Below are positions 33,202-42,198 of a stretch of DNA of 64,000 nucleotides, piece by piece (positions within the stretch are counted from its first letter, which is position 1; each line of letters starts with the position of its first letter). The position numbers and the translations under genes are program-made. Below the pieces are notes generated by a model. That model did no database searches, was not told where the DNA came from, and was given only the letters and a program-made list of their open reading frames with translations. Origin of the DNA: Zoogloea sp041911615 (GTDB taxonomy: Bacteria > Pseudomonadota > Gammaproteobacteria > Burkholderiales > Rhodocyclaceae); the NCBI RefSeq assembly GCF_041911615.1, contig NZ_JAYROR010000138.1, positions 19,644 to 83,643 of the forward strand, written 5' to 3'.

Positions 33202-34068
33202 ATGAATACCGCCACGACCACCCGCAAACTCGATCACGACGAACTCACCGCGACACTCGAGGCCGTCCGCATCCCCGCCTGCCCGAGCATCGTCGCCGAT
33301 GTGATGCGCGAAGCGCAACGGGACGAGCCTTCGATCAAGGTCCTGACCCGCATCCTGGCTTCGGACGTGAGCATGTCCGCCGCCGCGGTCAAGCTGGCCA
33401 ACTCGCCCATGTTCGGCGCCGGCGCCAAGGTGCGCAGCGTGCAGCAGGCAGCGACGCGGCTCGGCATCAAGAACATCCTCAACGTGGTGATCGCCGTCGC
33501 CCTGCGCGACTTTCCCACCGATCTGCCGGCCGAGCTGCTGCAGAGTTTCTGGTCGCGCGCCGCGACGCTGGCCCTGGCGGCCGGAGTGCTGGCCCGCAAC
33601 CACGTGGGCATCTCGCCCGACAGCGCCTACACCTACGCCCTGTTCCAGGATGCCGCGGTCCCGGTGATGATGAGCAGCTTCCCCGAGTACAAGGCGCTCT
33701 ACGCCAACGCGCCCGACCGTGGCTACCCGTTGATCCTCGAGGAACAGGCCCATTTCCGCTGCGACCATGCCGTGGCCGGCTGGCTGCTGGCGCGCAACTG
33801 GGGTCTGCCGGCCAAGATCGCAACCGCGATCCGCTACCACCACGACCCCGAGGTCTACATCCTTCCCGAGAAGGAGCTCCCCTCCGACGCCCTCGCCCTG
33901 ATCGCCGTGACCATCCTCGCCGAGCACGTCATCGCCGACTTCACCGAGAACGCCCACCCCGTCGGCGGCCGCCCCTTCGAGGACGCGAAGACCTTCCTGG
34001 GCACCTCGGACGCCGATCTGGACGAGTTCCACGACATCATCGCCGCCGCGCTCAACGCCCACCCCTGA
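33202..34068 (+). CDS. HDOD-domain signalling protein
   Basis: The protein has 288 residues. The HDOD core is visible from about residue 20 to 215 (PACPSIVADVMREA, ILASDVSMSAAAVKLANSP, YALFQDAAVPVM, AIRYHHDPE). HDOD domains resemble HD phosphohydrolases but lack the full metal-binding set; they occur in stress and cyclic di-GMP signalling. No other domain is fused. The gene is monocistronic and ends at a strong bidirectional terminator. Confidence 0.85.
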   Translation: MNTATTTRKLDHDELTATLEAVRIPACPSIVADVMREAQRDEPSIKVLTRILASDVSMSAAAVKLANSPMFGAGAKVRSVQQAATRLGIKNILNVVIAVALRDFPTDLPAELLQSFWSRAATLALAAGVLARNHVGISPDSAYTYALFQDAAVPVMMSSFPEYKALYANAPDRGYPLILEEQAHFRCDHAVAGWLLARNWGLPAKIATAIRYHHDPEVYILPEKELPSDALALIAVTILAEHVIADFTENAHPVGGRPFEDAKTFLGTSDADLDEFHDIIAAALNAHP

Positions 34069-34085
34069 ATCCTGCCGCGGCCAAC

Positions 34086-34114
34086 AAAAAGCCCGCCGAT
34101 CGGCGGGCTTTTTT
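34086..34114. terminator. Bidirectional intrinsic terminator
   Basis: A perfect palindrome GCCCGCCGATCGGCGGGC is flanked by A5 on the left and T6 on the right. It lies between the convergent HDOD gene and topB and can stop transcription from both sides. Confidence 0.92.
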
Positions 34115-34141
34115 GCTGCTGCGCAAGCCGGTACGACGGCC

Positions 34142-36664
34142 TCACTCGCTGGCGGCGGCCTTCTTGCGGGCGGGCGGCTTCTTCGCCGCCGGCGCCTTGG
34201 GTTCCTTCTTCTCGAACTCGAAGCCGACCTTGCCGTCGTCGCCACGCACCAGGAACGCCGAAAACTTGCGCTTGGTGCGGCTGGAGACGAAACCCTTGAG
34301 CAGCTCGGTGCGGCCGGTATCGAGCAGCTTGCTCATCTGCTCGCGCTCGATGGGCTGCTGCAGGATGACCTTGCCGGAGCGGAAATCGCAGGATTTCTCC
34401 GGCCCCACCGACTTGCTGCAGACGTAGGACAGCCCGTGCTCGTACACCTGCGCGCCGCACTTGGGGCACAGGCCGAGGGAATCCTGGCCCGAGAAATCCA
34501 CCGGCTCGGCGGCCTCGTCATCCTTGGGCTGGCCGAAGTCGAACTCGGGCTGCTTGTCGTCGTTGAGGCGGATCTCGGCGTTGAAGAGCCGCCCCATCTT
34601 GTTGCGGAAACCCAGCAGCGGACCGACCCGGCCGGTGGAAAGCAGGGTCTCGATCTCGGCGATCTCGAACTGCCGGCCGGCGACGATCTTCCAGGCGCTC
34701 CAGTCGCAGCGCTGGCAGGCGAACTTCTTGTAGTTCTCCTTCACCTGGCCGCCGCACTTCGGACAGGGCGTCGCCAGCGTCGCGAAGTCGCCGGGCACGG
34801 TGTCGGACTCGTAACGCTTGGCGCGCTCGACGATGTCGCGGGTCATGGCCTGGATGTGGTCCATGAACTCGGCGCGCGAGAGGGCGCCACGCTCCATCTG
34901 CGCCAGCTTGTGCTCCCATTCGCCGGTGAGTTCGGGCGAGGTCAGCTCGTTGGTGCCGAGGCCGCGCAGCAGGGTGATCAGCGAAAACGCCTTGGCGGTC
35001 GGGATCAGCTCCTTGCCGTCGCGCAGGATGTAGGTTTCGCCGATCAGGTTTTCGATGATCTGGGCGCGGGTCGCCGGGGTGCCGAGGCCGCGACCTGCCA
35101 TCGCGGCGCGCAGCTCCTCGTCGTCCACCATCTTGCCGGCGCCTTCCATGGCCGACAGCAGCGTGGCTTCGTTGAAGCGGGCGGGCGGCTTGGTGACCAG
35201 CGCCTTGACGACGATCTCGTCGGTGGAAACCTGCTCGCCGGGCGCCACCGCCACCAGCTGCGGCGCACCGCCGTCAGCCTCGCTCACCGCGGCGGCCTTG
35301 CCATAAACGGCCAGCCAGCCCGGATTGACGAGGATCTTGCCCTCGGTCTTGAAGGCCTCGCCCTCGACACGGGTGACCCGGGTGGTGACGCGGTATTCGG
35401 CCGCCGGATAGAACACCGACAGGAAGCGCCGGGTGACCAGATCGTAGATCTTCGCCTCGGCCTCGGACAGGCTCTTGGGTGCCGTGCCGGTAGGGATGAT
35501 CGCAAAGTGGTCGGAGATCTTGGCGTTGTTGAAGATGCGCTTGTTCGGCCGCGCCCAGCCCTGCTTGACGATCTCGTTGGCGAAGGGCGCGTACTCGTCC
35601 GGCAGCCCGCCGAGGATGCCCTTGACCTGGCCCACGTAGTCTTCCGGCAGCGCGCGGGCGTCGGTACGCGGGTAGGTCAGCACCTTGTGCTTCTCGTACA
35701 GGGCCTGGGCCAACTGCAGGGTGGTACGGGCCGAGAAGCCGAAGCGGCCGTTGGCTTCGCGCTGCAGCGAGGTGAGGTCGAACAGCAGCGGCGAGAGCTG
35801 GGTGGACGGCTTGGATTCTTCCTCGACCGTCCCCGGCTTGCCTTCGCACTTGGCCTTGATGGCCTCGGCGCGGGATTTGTCCCACAGGCGGAAGGCGGTG
35901 GCGTGTTCCGCCAGCGGCGCGCCTTCCTCGGGCTTCTTGAAACCCTCGTCGAACCAGCGCCCCGCGTAAGCGCCGGCCTGGCAGCCGAAGCTGGCCTCGA
36001 GTTCCCAGTAGTCGGTGGGCTTGAAGGCGCGAATCTTTTCTTCGCGCTCGACGACGATGGCGAGCGTCGGAGTCTGCACGCGACCGACGGTGGTGAGGTG
36101 AAAACCGCCGGTCTTGGAGTTGAAGGCGGTCATCGCCCGGGTGCCGTTGATGCCGATCAGCCAGTCGCTCTCGGCGCGGCATACCGCGGCCTGGCGCAGG
36201 CCCTCGACATCGGCGGCGGCGCGCAGTTGCTCGAAGCCGTCGCGGATCGCGCCGGCGGTCATCGACTGCAGCCACAGGCGCTGCACCGGCTTGCTGGTGC
36301 CGCTGTGCTGGACGATGAAGCTGAAGATCAGCTCGCCCTCGCGCCCCGCGTCACAGGCATTGATGAGGCCGGTGACGTCCTTGCGCTTGATGAGGCGGGT
36401 GAGCAGCTTGAGCCGGTCCTCGGTCTTCTCGATGGGGTTGAGCGCGAAGTGCGGCGGAATCACCGGCAGATGGGCGAACGACCACTTACCGCGCTTGACC
36501 TCGAACTCGGCCGGCACGGTGAGTTCGAGAAGATGGCCCACCGCCGAGGAGAGCACGTAGTGCTCGGACTCGAAGTAGTCCTTTTCCTTGGTGAAGCCGC
36601 CGAGGGCGCGGGCGATGTCCGCCGCAACCGAGGGTTTTTCCGCAATGATCAGCTGCTTGCTCAT
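34142..36664 (-). CDS. topB: DNA topoisomerase III
   Basis: The protein has 840 residues. It shows the Toprim start LIIAEKPSVAADIARAL with DAGREGE, the active-site region VLTYPRTDARALP whose Tyr is the nucleophile, and the GRVQTPTLAIV hinge. After residue 640 it carries C-terminal cysteine modules (CPKCGGQ...CQRC and CPKCGAQ...C), more than E. coli TopB, and a lysine-rich tail (KKPPARKKAAA). It decatenates DNA via single-strand passage. It is next to smg and dprA, all on the same strand, typical of Rhodocyclales. Confidence 0.9.
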   Translation of the reverse strand: MSKQLIIAEKPSVAADIARALGGFTKEKDYFESEHYVLSSAVGHLLELTVPAEFEVKRGKWSFAHLPVIPPHFALNPIEKTEDRLKLLTRLIKRKDVTGLINACDAGREGELIFSFIVQHSGTSKPVQRLWLQSMTAGAIRDGFEQLRAAADVEGLRQAAVCRAESDWLIGINGTRAMTAFNSKTGGFHLTTVGRVQTPTLAIVVEREEKIRAFKPTDYWELEASFGCQAGAYAGRWFDEGFKKPEEGAPLAEHATAFRLWDKSRAEAIKAKCEGKPGTVEEESKPSTQLSPLLFDLTSLQREANGRFGFSARTTLQLAQALYEKHKVLTYPRTDARALPEDYVGQVKGILGGLPDEYAPFANEIVKQGWARPNKRIFNNAKISDHFAIIPTGTAPKSLSEAEAKIYDLVTRRFLSVFYPAAEYRVTTRVTRVEGEAFKTEGKILVNPGWLAVYGKAAAVSEADGGAPQLVAVAPGEQVSTDEIVVKALVTKPPARFNEATLLSAMEGAGKMVDDEELRAAMAGRGLGTPATRAQIIENLIGETYILRDGKELIPTAKAFSLITLLRGLGTNELTSPELTGEWEHKLAQMERGALSRAEFMDHIQAMTRDIVERAKRYESDTVPGDFATLATPCPKCGGQVKENYKKFACQRCDWSAWKIVAGRQFEIAEIETLLSTGRVGPLLGFRNKMGRLFNAEIRLNDDKQPEFDFGQPKDDEAAEPVDFSGQDSLGLCPKCGAQVYEHGLSYVCSKSVGPEKSCDFRSGKVILQQPIEREQMSKLLDTGRTELLKGFVSSRTKRKFSAFLVRGDDGKVGFEFEKKEPKAPAAKKPPARKKAAASE

Positions 36665-36746
36665 GCCTGTGGTGCGCCCGACTCAGGTTGTTGGGGGAGC
36701 GGCGCATCATACGGAAGCCTGCGCCGGGCTTGCAAGCGGCCCCGGG

Positions 36747-37223
36747 TCAGTGCAGGGCGTATGACACGGGCTCGTCGTCCTCGTCGGACTCGTTGAGCAG
36801 CTCTTCGAGGATCAGGCCGTTGATCGGGCGATCCTGCTGCCAGAGCACCATCAGCACGATGACCTTGAGGTTTTCGAGCTCGATTTCCGGCTCGCCCAGG
36901 GCCAGGGCACGCTCGACGATCATCTCGCGACATTCGGCGTCGAGGATCCCGGCGTTCTCGAGGAACAGCAGGAAACCGCGGCACTCCACATCCAGGCGGA
37001 CCAGCTCGTCGTCGGCGTAGATGCGCAGCGAGCCGGGCCGCGCGCAGTGCGCCGGTCGCTCGCCGTCGGAGAGCTGGCGCAAGCCGGAAAGCCAGTCGAG
37101 GGCTTCGGAGATTTCCTCTTCCTCGAAGCCGGCGGCCGTCAGCTTGCGGGCCAGTTGCGCGGGTTCGGGGCACGCGTCGGCGTGAACATAGTTCTCGAAG
37201 AGATACACGAGGATGTCGAACAT
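36747..37223 (-). CDS. smg: Smg/DUF494 family protein
   Basis: The protein has 158 residues from ATG 37223 (MFDILVYLFENYVHADACPE), the standard Smg start. The AGFEEEEISEALDWL helix and LKVIVLMVLWQQ near the end are typical. Function is unknown, but smg is nearly always adjacent to dprA, and here it follows dprA by 26 bp. Confidence 0.9.
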   Translation of the reverse strand: MFDILVYLFENYVHADACPEPAQLARKLTAAGFEEEEISEALDWLSGLRQLSDGERPAHCARPGSLRIYADDELVRLDVECRGFLLFLENAGILDAECREMIVERALALGEPEIELENLKVIVLMVLWQQDRPINGLILEELLNESDEDDEPVSYALH

Positions 37224-37249
37224 GGCGCGGGGCCTGGGGCCGGTCGTTT

Positions 37250-38338
37250 TTAGAGACGCTGGAGGCGCCCTCCGGGCAGGCGTGACACGCGCCCGTCGAG
37301 TTCCAGCGTCAGCAGAATGGCGTAGAGCGCTTCCGGCGTCAAGCTGGTGCGGTGCACCAGTGTGTCCAGGTCCACGGGATCGTGCCCCAGGGCACACAGC
37401 ACGCGAGCGGTCTCGTCGTCCTCGGTCGGCGGGACGGGCGTGTCCGGCGCGGGCGTCGGCGGCGGCGCGAGACGCAGCTCTTCGAGGATGTCGGCGGCCG
37501 ATTCGACGAGCTTGGCGCCGTCGCGGATCAGCTGGTGGCAACCCCGCGCAACCGGCGAATGGATCGAGCCGGGAATCGCGAAGACTTCGCGACCACAGTC
37601 GGTGGCCAGTCGGGCGGTGATCAGCGAACCGCTCTTGAGCGCCGCCTCGACCACCAGCACGCCCGTCGCCAGGCCGGCGATGATGCGGTTGCGGCGCGGA
37701 AAGTTGTAGGCCAGCGGCGCCGTGCCGAGGGGGTATTCGCTCACGATGGCGCCCGCTTCGGCGATGCGTCGCGCCAGCGCGGCGTTGCGCGCCGGGTAGA
37801 TGCGGTCGGCACCGGTGCCGATCACCGCCACCGTGCTGCCTGGGCCGGCGAGGCCGCCGCGGTGGGCCGCGCCGTCGATGCCCAGCGCCAGGCCGCTGAC
37901 GATGGTCAGACCGGCTTCGGACAAGGCGGTCGAAAACGCTTCGGCGTTGGCCTCGCCCTGGGGCGTGGCGCTGCGCGCGCCGACCACGGCGACCGATGGC
38001 CGCGCCAGCAGCGCCGGATCGCCCTTGACGTAGAGCAGCACCGGCGGATCGGGAATCTCGAGGAGCGTCGCGGGATAGGCGGCGTCGCCCAGGGTGACGA
38101 CCGCATTGCCGGGCAGGGCCGCCCACTCGATGGCCGCGTCGACAGCGGCACTGGCAGTGTATTCGAGGAGCGTACGCGCTACCGGCGCGCCGACCACGGC
38201 GGCAATCGCCGAATGACCGGCTGCGAATATGCCCTCAGGCAAGCCGAAGGCCGCCAGCAACTGACGCTGATTCGCCGCGCTGACGCCCGGCGTGAGCGTC
38301 AGCCGCAGCCAGGCAGCGAGCGGATGAGGGTTCGACAC
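37250..38338 (-). CDS. dprA: DNA-processing protein DprA
   Basis: The protein has 362 residues from a GTG. The Rossmann-like core has VAVVGARSATPQGEANAEAF, SGLALGIDGAAHRGGL and NFPRRNRIIAGL. The last about 60 residues form a winged helix (DTLVHRTSLTPEALY). DprA protects incoming single-stranded DNA and loads RecA in natural transformation. It is first in dprA-smg-topB. The Pro/Thr linker is normal. Confidence 0.92.
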   Translation of the reverse strand: MSNPHPLAAWLRLTLTPGVSAANQRQLLAAFGLPEGIFAAGHSAIAAVVGAPVARTLLEYTASAAVDAAIEWAALPGNAVVTLGDAAYPATLLEIPDPPVLLYVKGDPALLARPSVAVVGARSATPQGEANAEAFSTALSEAGLTIVSGLALGIDGAAHRGGLAGPGSTVAVIGTGADRIYPARNAALARRIAEAGAIVSEYPLGTAPLAYNFPRRNRIIAGLATGVLVVEAALKSGSLITARLATDCGREVFAIPGSIHSPVARGCHQLIRDGAKLVESAADILEELRLAPPPTPAPDTPVPPTEDDETARVLCALGHDPVDLDTLVHRTSLTPEALYAILLTLELDGRVSRLPGGRLQRL

Positions 38339-38410
38339 GATGGAATCAGCGGAAGTGGGATTGCGTGAACAAATCGTAGCGAGCGGCCCGAGGTTGCGAC
38401 GAGGAACGCA

Positions 38411-38429
38411 GCTGTACTTTCAGTACAGC
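38411..38429. repeat. Short perfect hairpin between dprA and the LysM gene
   Basis: Arms GCTGTACT and AGTACAGC enclose TTC. There is no T tract on either side. The surrounding 140 bp hold no gene, and the hairpin lies just upstream of the dprA GTG, so it could be an extragenic palindrome or a weak 3' end for the LysM mRNA. Confidence 0.4.
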
Positions 38430-38478
38430 GAGTACCGGAATCGCAAGATCGGGGCGCGCAGTAGATTTATTCGCGCAA

Positions 38479-39603
38479 TCAGGGTTTGCGGACGCTGTCG
38501 GCGACGGTCACCGGCCCGTCGTTCTCCATCACCAGCGCGTAGGCGATGCGGTCGAAGACGCGGAACACGAAGACCAGGCCATAGCGCTGCTCGGGCAGCT
38601 GGAAGCGCTGCGGGCGGCCGACGTTGTCCTCACGGTAGGCGGTTTCGCCGCGGTTGCGGTGCAGCGACAGGACATGCCCGATCTCGAGACCGTCGCGCTT
38701 GCCGAGGCTCACCGACACGACGTTGTAGCGGCCCGCTTCGGCGACGCCGTTGTAGATCGACACGACGCGCCCGCGCAGGTCGGCCTCGGGGGCATGGGGC
38801 ACGTAGCTGAGCAGCTCGGGCCGGCCGGCCGGCAGCAGGCGGTCGCCCTTGCCGATCTCCTGCTTGGCGGCAGTGATCATCAGGCTCGCCGGGACCGGCA
38901 GGCGGGCCTCGGCGCTGCCACTGTCGCCTTCCACGTCGGGCGTCAGCACGCCGGCTTCGGACTGGACCCGGGCACGCCCGAGGTAAACCGCCTCGTAGCC
39001 GAGCACCTCACCGGTGACCGGCTCGCGCATCGGCTTGGCCTTGCGATAGACGTTCCACTCGGGTATGCCCGGAACGATGCGGGTGGCGAAGATCGTGTCG
39101 CCGGAACCGGTGAACACACGACCTTCCTGGGTGGCGACGATGATCCCTGCGCGCTCGTCCTCCTGGTCGCCCACCACCAGCGGCTCGGACAGGAAGGGCT
39201 GGATCGCGCGCACCGGGATGCTCTGGATCGCGCCGGCGGAAGGCGACGAATACACCTGCGGGAAGCGCTTCTCGTAGAGCGGGCGACGGTCGCCGCCGCC
39301 CTGGCCGATGCGCTTGCCGAACTTGAGCGTCGGCACCGCGCCGCTGCGGTCGAGGACGATGATCTGGCCGGGGTAGATCAGGTGCGGGTTGCGGATCTGC
39401 TCGCGATTGAGGCGCCAGACCTCGGGCCAGCGCCACGGCTCCTTCAGGAACTTGCCGGAAATGCTCCAGAGGGTGTCACCGGGCACCACGGTGTGGCTGT
39501 CGGGGGCGTCGTCGGCCAGGCGGACCGGATCGGTCGCGCCGGCACCGGCGGGGACCAGGGCAGCGACGCCGATCAGGAGGGCGGATATAATGCTGCGAAT
39601 CAT
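38479..39603 (-). CDS. Secreted LysM-domain protein
   Basis: The protein has 374 residues from ATG 39603, chosen because a signal peptide (ISALLIGVAALVPAGAGA) begins there. A LysM domain (HTVVPGDTLWSISGKFLKEP to YPGQIIVL) spans about residues 38-88 and should bind peptidoglycan. The remaining 280 residues are beta-rich and unassigned. It is divergent from def, as in many betaproteobacteria where this LysM gene sits between dprA and def. Confidence 0.85.
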   Translation of the reverse strand: MIRSIISALLIGVAALVPAGAGATDPVRLADDAPDSHTVVPGDTLWSISGKFLKEPWRWPEVWRLNREQIRNPHLIYPGQIIVLDRSGAVPTLKFGKRIGQGGGDRRPLYEKRFPQVYSSPSAGAIQSIPVRAIQPFLSEPLVVGDQEDERAGIIVATQEGRVFTGSGDTIFATRIVPGIPEWNVYRKAKPMREPVTGEVLGYEAVYLGRARVQSEAGVLTPDVEGDSGSAEARLPVPASLMITAAKQEIGKGDRLLPAGRPELLSYVPHAPEADLRGRVVSIYNGVAEAGRYNVVSVSLGKRDGLEIGHVLSLHRNRGETAYREDNVGRPQRFQLPEQRYGLVFVFRVFDRIAYALVMENDGPVTVADSVRKP

Positions 39604-39772
39604 TCGTTTTCCACTCGCTTTCGGCGGATAGCTTTGCCGCGCAATGGTCAGCCGTTCGGACGGCAGCCCAGGGCGGTCGATTTGGCGGGGCCGGATGCGT
39701 GCCGCGTCAAGACGCGAGCATCGCAGATTTGGCTCAAAATTCTGCACGTAAAGTGTTCATCCGGCAACATTT

Positions 39773-40276
39773 ATGGCCCTTCTACCGATTCTCCGCTACC
39801 CCGACCCCCGCCTGCACACGCGCGCTGCGCCGGTGCGCGAGGTGGACGACGCCATCCGCAAACTCGTCGCCGACATGGCCGAAACCATGTACGAGGCACC
39901 GGGCATCGGCCTTGCCGCCACCCAGGTGGATGTGCACCAGCGCGTCGTCGTGATCGACGTGTCGGAAGACAAGTCGGCGCTGCTGGCGCTCATCAACCCC
40001 GAGATCATCGCGCGCTCCGGCGAGCAGGTCTGTGAGGAAGGGTGTCTTTCGGTGCCCGGCATCTACGACAAGGTCACCCGTGCCGAGCACGTCACGGTGC
40101 GCGCCCTTGACCAGCAGGGCAAGCCTTTCGAACTGGACGCCGAGGGCCTGCTCGCGGTGTGCATCCAGCACGAACTCGATCACCTCGACGGCAAGGTCTT
40201 CGTCGAATACCTGTCGCAGCTCAAGCAGACCCGGATCAAGGGCAAGCTCGCCAAGAAAGCACGGATCACCGCCTGA
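39773..40276 (+). CDS. def: Peptide deformylase
   Basis: The protein has 167 residues. All three metal-site motifs are present: GIGLAATQ, EEGCLSVPG and QHELDHLDG. It removes the N-formyl group from nascent proteins. Its TGA overlaps the fmt ATG by one base, so the pair is coupled. Confidence 0.95.
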   Translation: MALLPILRYPDPRLHTRAAPVREVDDAIRKLVADMAETMYEAPGIGLAATQVDVHQRVVVIDVSEDKSALLALINPEIIARSGEQVCEEGCLSVPGIYDKVTRAEHVTVRALDQQGKPFELDAEGLLAVCIQHELDHLDGKVFVEYLSQLKQTRIKGKLAKKARITA

Positions 40277-41196
40277 TGAAAGTCGCCTTCGCCGGAACCC
40301 CCGAATTCGCCGCCGCGGCGCTGGAGGCGATCCTCGCCGCCGGCTTCGAGGTGCCCCTCGTCCTCACCCAGCCGGACCGCCCCGCCGGCCGCGGTATGCA
40401 GTTGCAGCCGAGCCCGGTCAAGCAGGTGGCCCTGGCCGCCGGCATCCCGGTGCATCAACCCGAGAAGCTGCGCACGCCCGAGCAGCAGGCCCCCCTCGCC
40501 GCCGCCTGCTGCGACGTGCTGGTGGTGGCCGCCTACGGGATCATCCTGCCCCAGGCGGTGCTCGACCTGCCCGGCCACGGCTGCCTCAACATCCACGCCT
40601 CGCTGCTGCCCCGCTGGCGCGGCGCGGCGCCGATCCACCGCGCCATCGAGGCCGGCGACGCCGAGACGGGCATCACCATCATGCAGATGGACGCCGGGCT
40701 CGATACCGGTCCGATGCTGATGAAGCGCGTCGTCCCGATCGATGCCGACGACACCACCGGCAGCCTCCACGACCGCCTCGCGCAGGCCGGCGCCGCGCTC
40801 ATCGTCGACGCCCTGCGGGCGCTGCCCGGCGGGCTTTCCGCCACGCCCCAGCCGGCCGAGGGCGTCACCTACGCCGCCAAGATCGGCAAGGCCGAGGCCG
40901 CCATCAACTGGACCCGCCCCGCCTCCGAGATCGCGCGGGCGGTGCGCGCCTTCAACCCCTTCCCCGGCGCGCTGGCGACGCTCGACGGCACGCCGATCAA
41001 GCTGTGGCGCGCCCGCGCCATCGACGCCAGCGGCACGCCGGGCGAGGTGCTGTTGGCCGAGGGCGCCGGCGTGATCGTCGCCTGCGGCGAAGGCGCCCTG
41101 TGCGTCACCGAACTGCAGAAGCCCGGCGGCAAGCGCCTGCCGGCCGCGGATTTCCTGCGCGGCCTGCCGATCGCCACCGGCGCCCGCTTCGCCTGA
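40276..41196 (+). CDS. fmt: Methionyl-tRNA formyltransferase
   Basis: The protein has 306 residues from ATG 40276 (MKVAFAGTPEFAA). The catalytic NIHASLLPRWRGAAPIHRAI region is near residue 108 and the C-terminal tRNA-binding barrel follows. It formylates initiator Met-tRNA. It overlaps def and lies 85 bp before htpX. Confidence 0.95.
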   Translation: MKVAFAGTPEFAAAALEAILAAGFEVPLVLTQPDRPAGRGMQLQPSPVKQVALAAGIPVHQPEKLRTPEQQAPLAAACCDVLVVAAYGIILPQAVLDLPGHGCLNIHASLLPRWRGAAPIHRAIEAGDAETGITIMQMDAGLDTGPMLMKRVVPIDADDTTGSLHDRLAQAGAALIVDALRALPGGLSATPQPAEGVTYAAKIGKAEAAINWTRPASEIARAVRAFNPFPGALATLDGTPIKLWRARAIDASGTPGEVLLAEGAGVIVACGEGALCVTELQKPGGKRLPAADFLRGLPIATGARFA

Positions 41197-41281
41197 CCGC
41201 CAGGCGATTGAATTTTTTGCCTTTTGCCCCATCTAACCAGCCGCTGACCGCATCACATTTCTGAAAGGACGGATACCCGCA

Positions 41282-42136
41282 ATGCTCGGCAACTGGCTCA
41301 AGACCTCGATCCTCATGGCCGCGATCGTCGCCCTGTTCGGGGTGATCGGCGCCATGCTCGGCGGCAAGTCGGGGATGCTCATGGCGCTCGTCTTCGGCGG
41401 CGCGATGAACCTGTTCTCGTACTGGTTCTCCGACAAGATGGTGCTGCGCATGTACAACGCGCAGGAAGTGGACGAAACCAGCTCGCCCTACCTCTACAAC
41501 ATGGTGCGCGAACTGGCCGGCCGCGCCCAGCTGCCGATGCCCAAGGTCTACATCATTCACGAGGACCAGCCCAACGCCTTCGCCACCGGCCGCAACCCGG
41601 ACAACGCCGCGGTGGCCGCCACCACCGGCATCCTGCAGATGCTATCCGAGCGCGAGCTGCGCGGCGTGATGGCCCATGAGCTGGCCCACGTGAAGCACCG
41701 GGACATCCTGATCTCCACCATCTCGGCGACCATGGCCGGCGCCATCTCGGCCCTCGCCAACTTCGCGATGATGTTCGGCGGGCGCGACGAGAACGGCCGC
41801 CCGGCCAATCCGATCGCCGGCATCGCGGTCGCCCTGCTCGCCCCGCTGGCGGCCAGCCTGATCCAGATGGCGATTTCCCGCGCCCGCGAATTCGAGGCCG
41901 ACCGCGGCGGCGCCGAGATCGCCGGCGACCCGAACGCCCTGGCCGACGCGCTGATGAAGATCGACGCCTTCGCCCGCGGCATTCCGATGCCCACCGCCGA
42001 GGCGCACCCGGAAACAGGCCAGATGATGATCATGAACCCGCTCTCCGGCGGCGGTCTGCGTGGCCTGTTCAGCACCCACCCGGCCACCGAGGAACGTGTC
42101 GCGCGTCTGCGGGCGATGGGAGGCGGACGACGCTGA
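41282..42136 (+). CDS. htpX: Membrane zinc protease HtpX
   Basis: The protein has 284 residues. Two N-terminal membrane helices precede the zinc site MAHELAHVKHRD and the glutamate ligand in EFEADRGGAE; two more helices lie between. HtpX degrades damaged membrane proteins with FtsH. An AAAGGA ribosome site precedes the ATG. A bidirectional terminator follows. Confidence 0.93.
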   Translation: MLGNWLKTSILMAAIVALFGVIGAMLGGKSGMLMALVFGGAMNLFSYWFSDKMVLRMYNAQEVDETSSPYLYNMVRELAGRAQLPMPKVYIIHEDQPNAFATGRNPDNAAVAATTGILQMLSERELRGVMAHELAHVKHRDILISTISATMAGAISALANFAMMFGGRDENGRPANPIAGIAVALLAPLAASLIQMAISRAREFEADRGGAEIAGDPNALADALMKIDAFARGIPMPTAEAHPETGQMMIMNPLSGGGLRGLFSTHPATEERVARLRAMGGGRR

Positions 42137-42154
42137 GCCCGATCGCAGCACCAC

Positions 42155-42182
42155 AAAAACCCGGCCACGGCCGGGTTTTTTT
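42155..42182. terminator. Bidirectional intrinsic terminator
   Basis: A5 is followed by CCCGGCC, a short centre, GGCCGGG and T7. It separates convergent htpX and the hemerythrin kinase gene. Confidence 0.9.
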
Positions 42183-42198
42183 ATGGCGGCACGCCGCC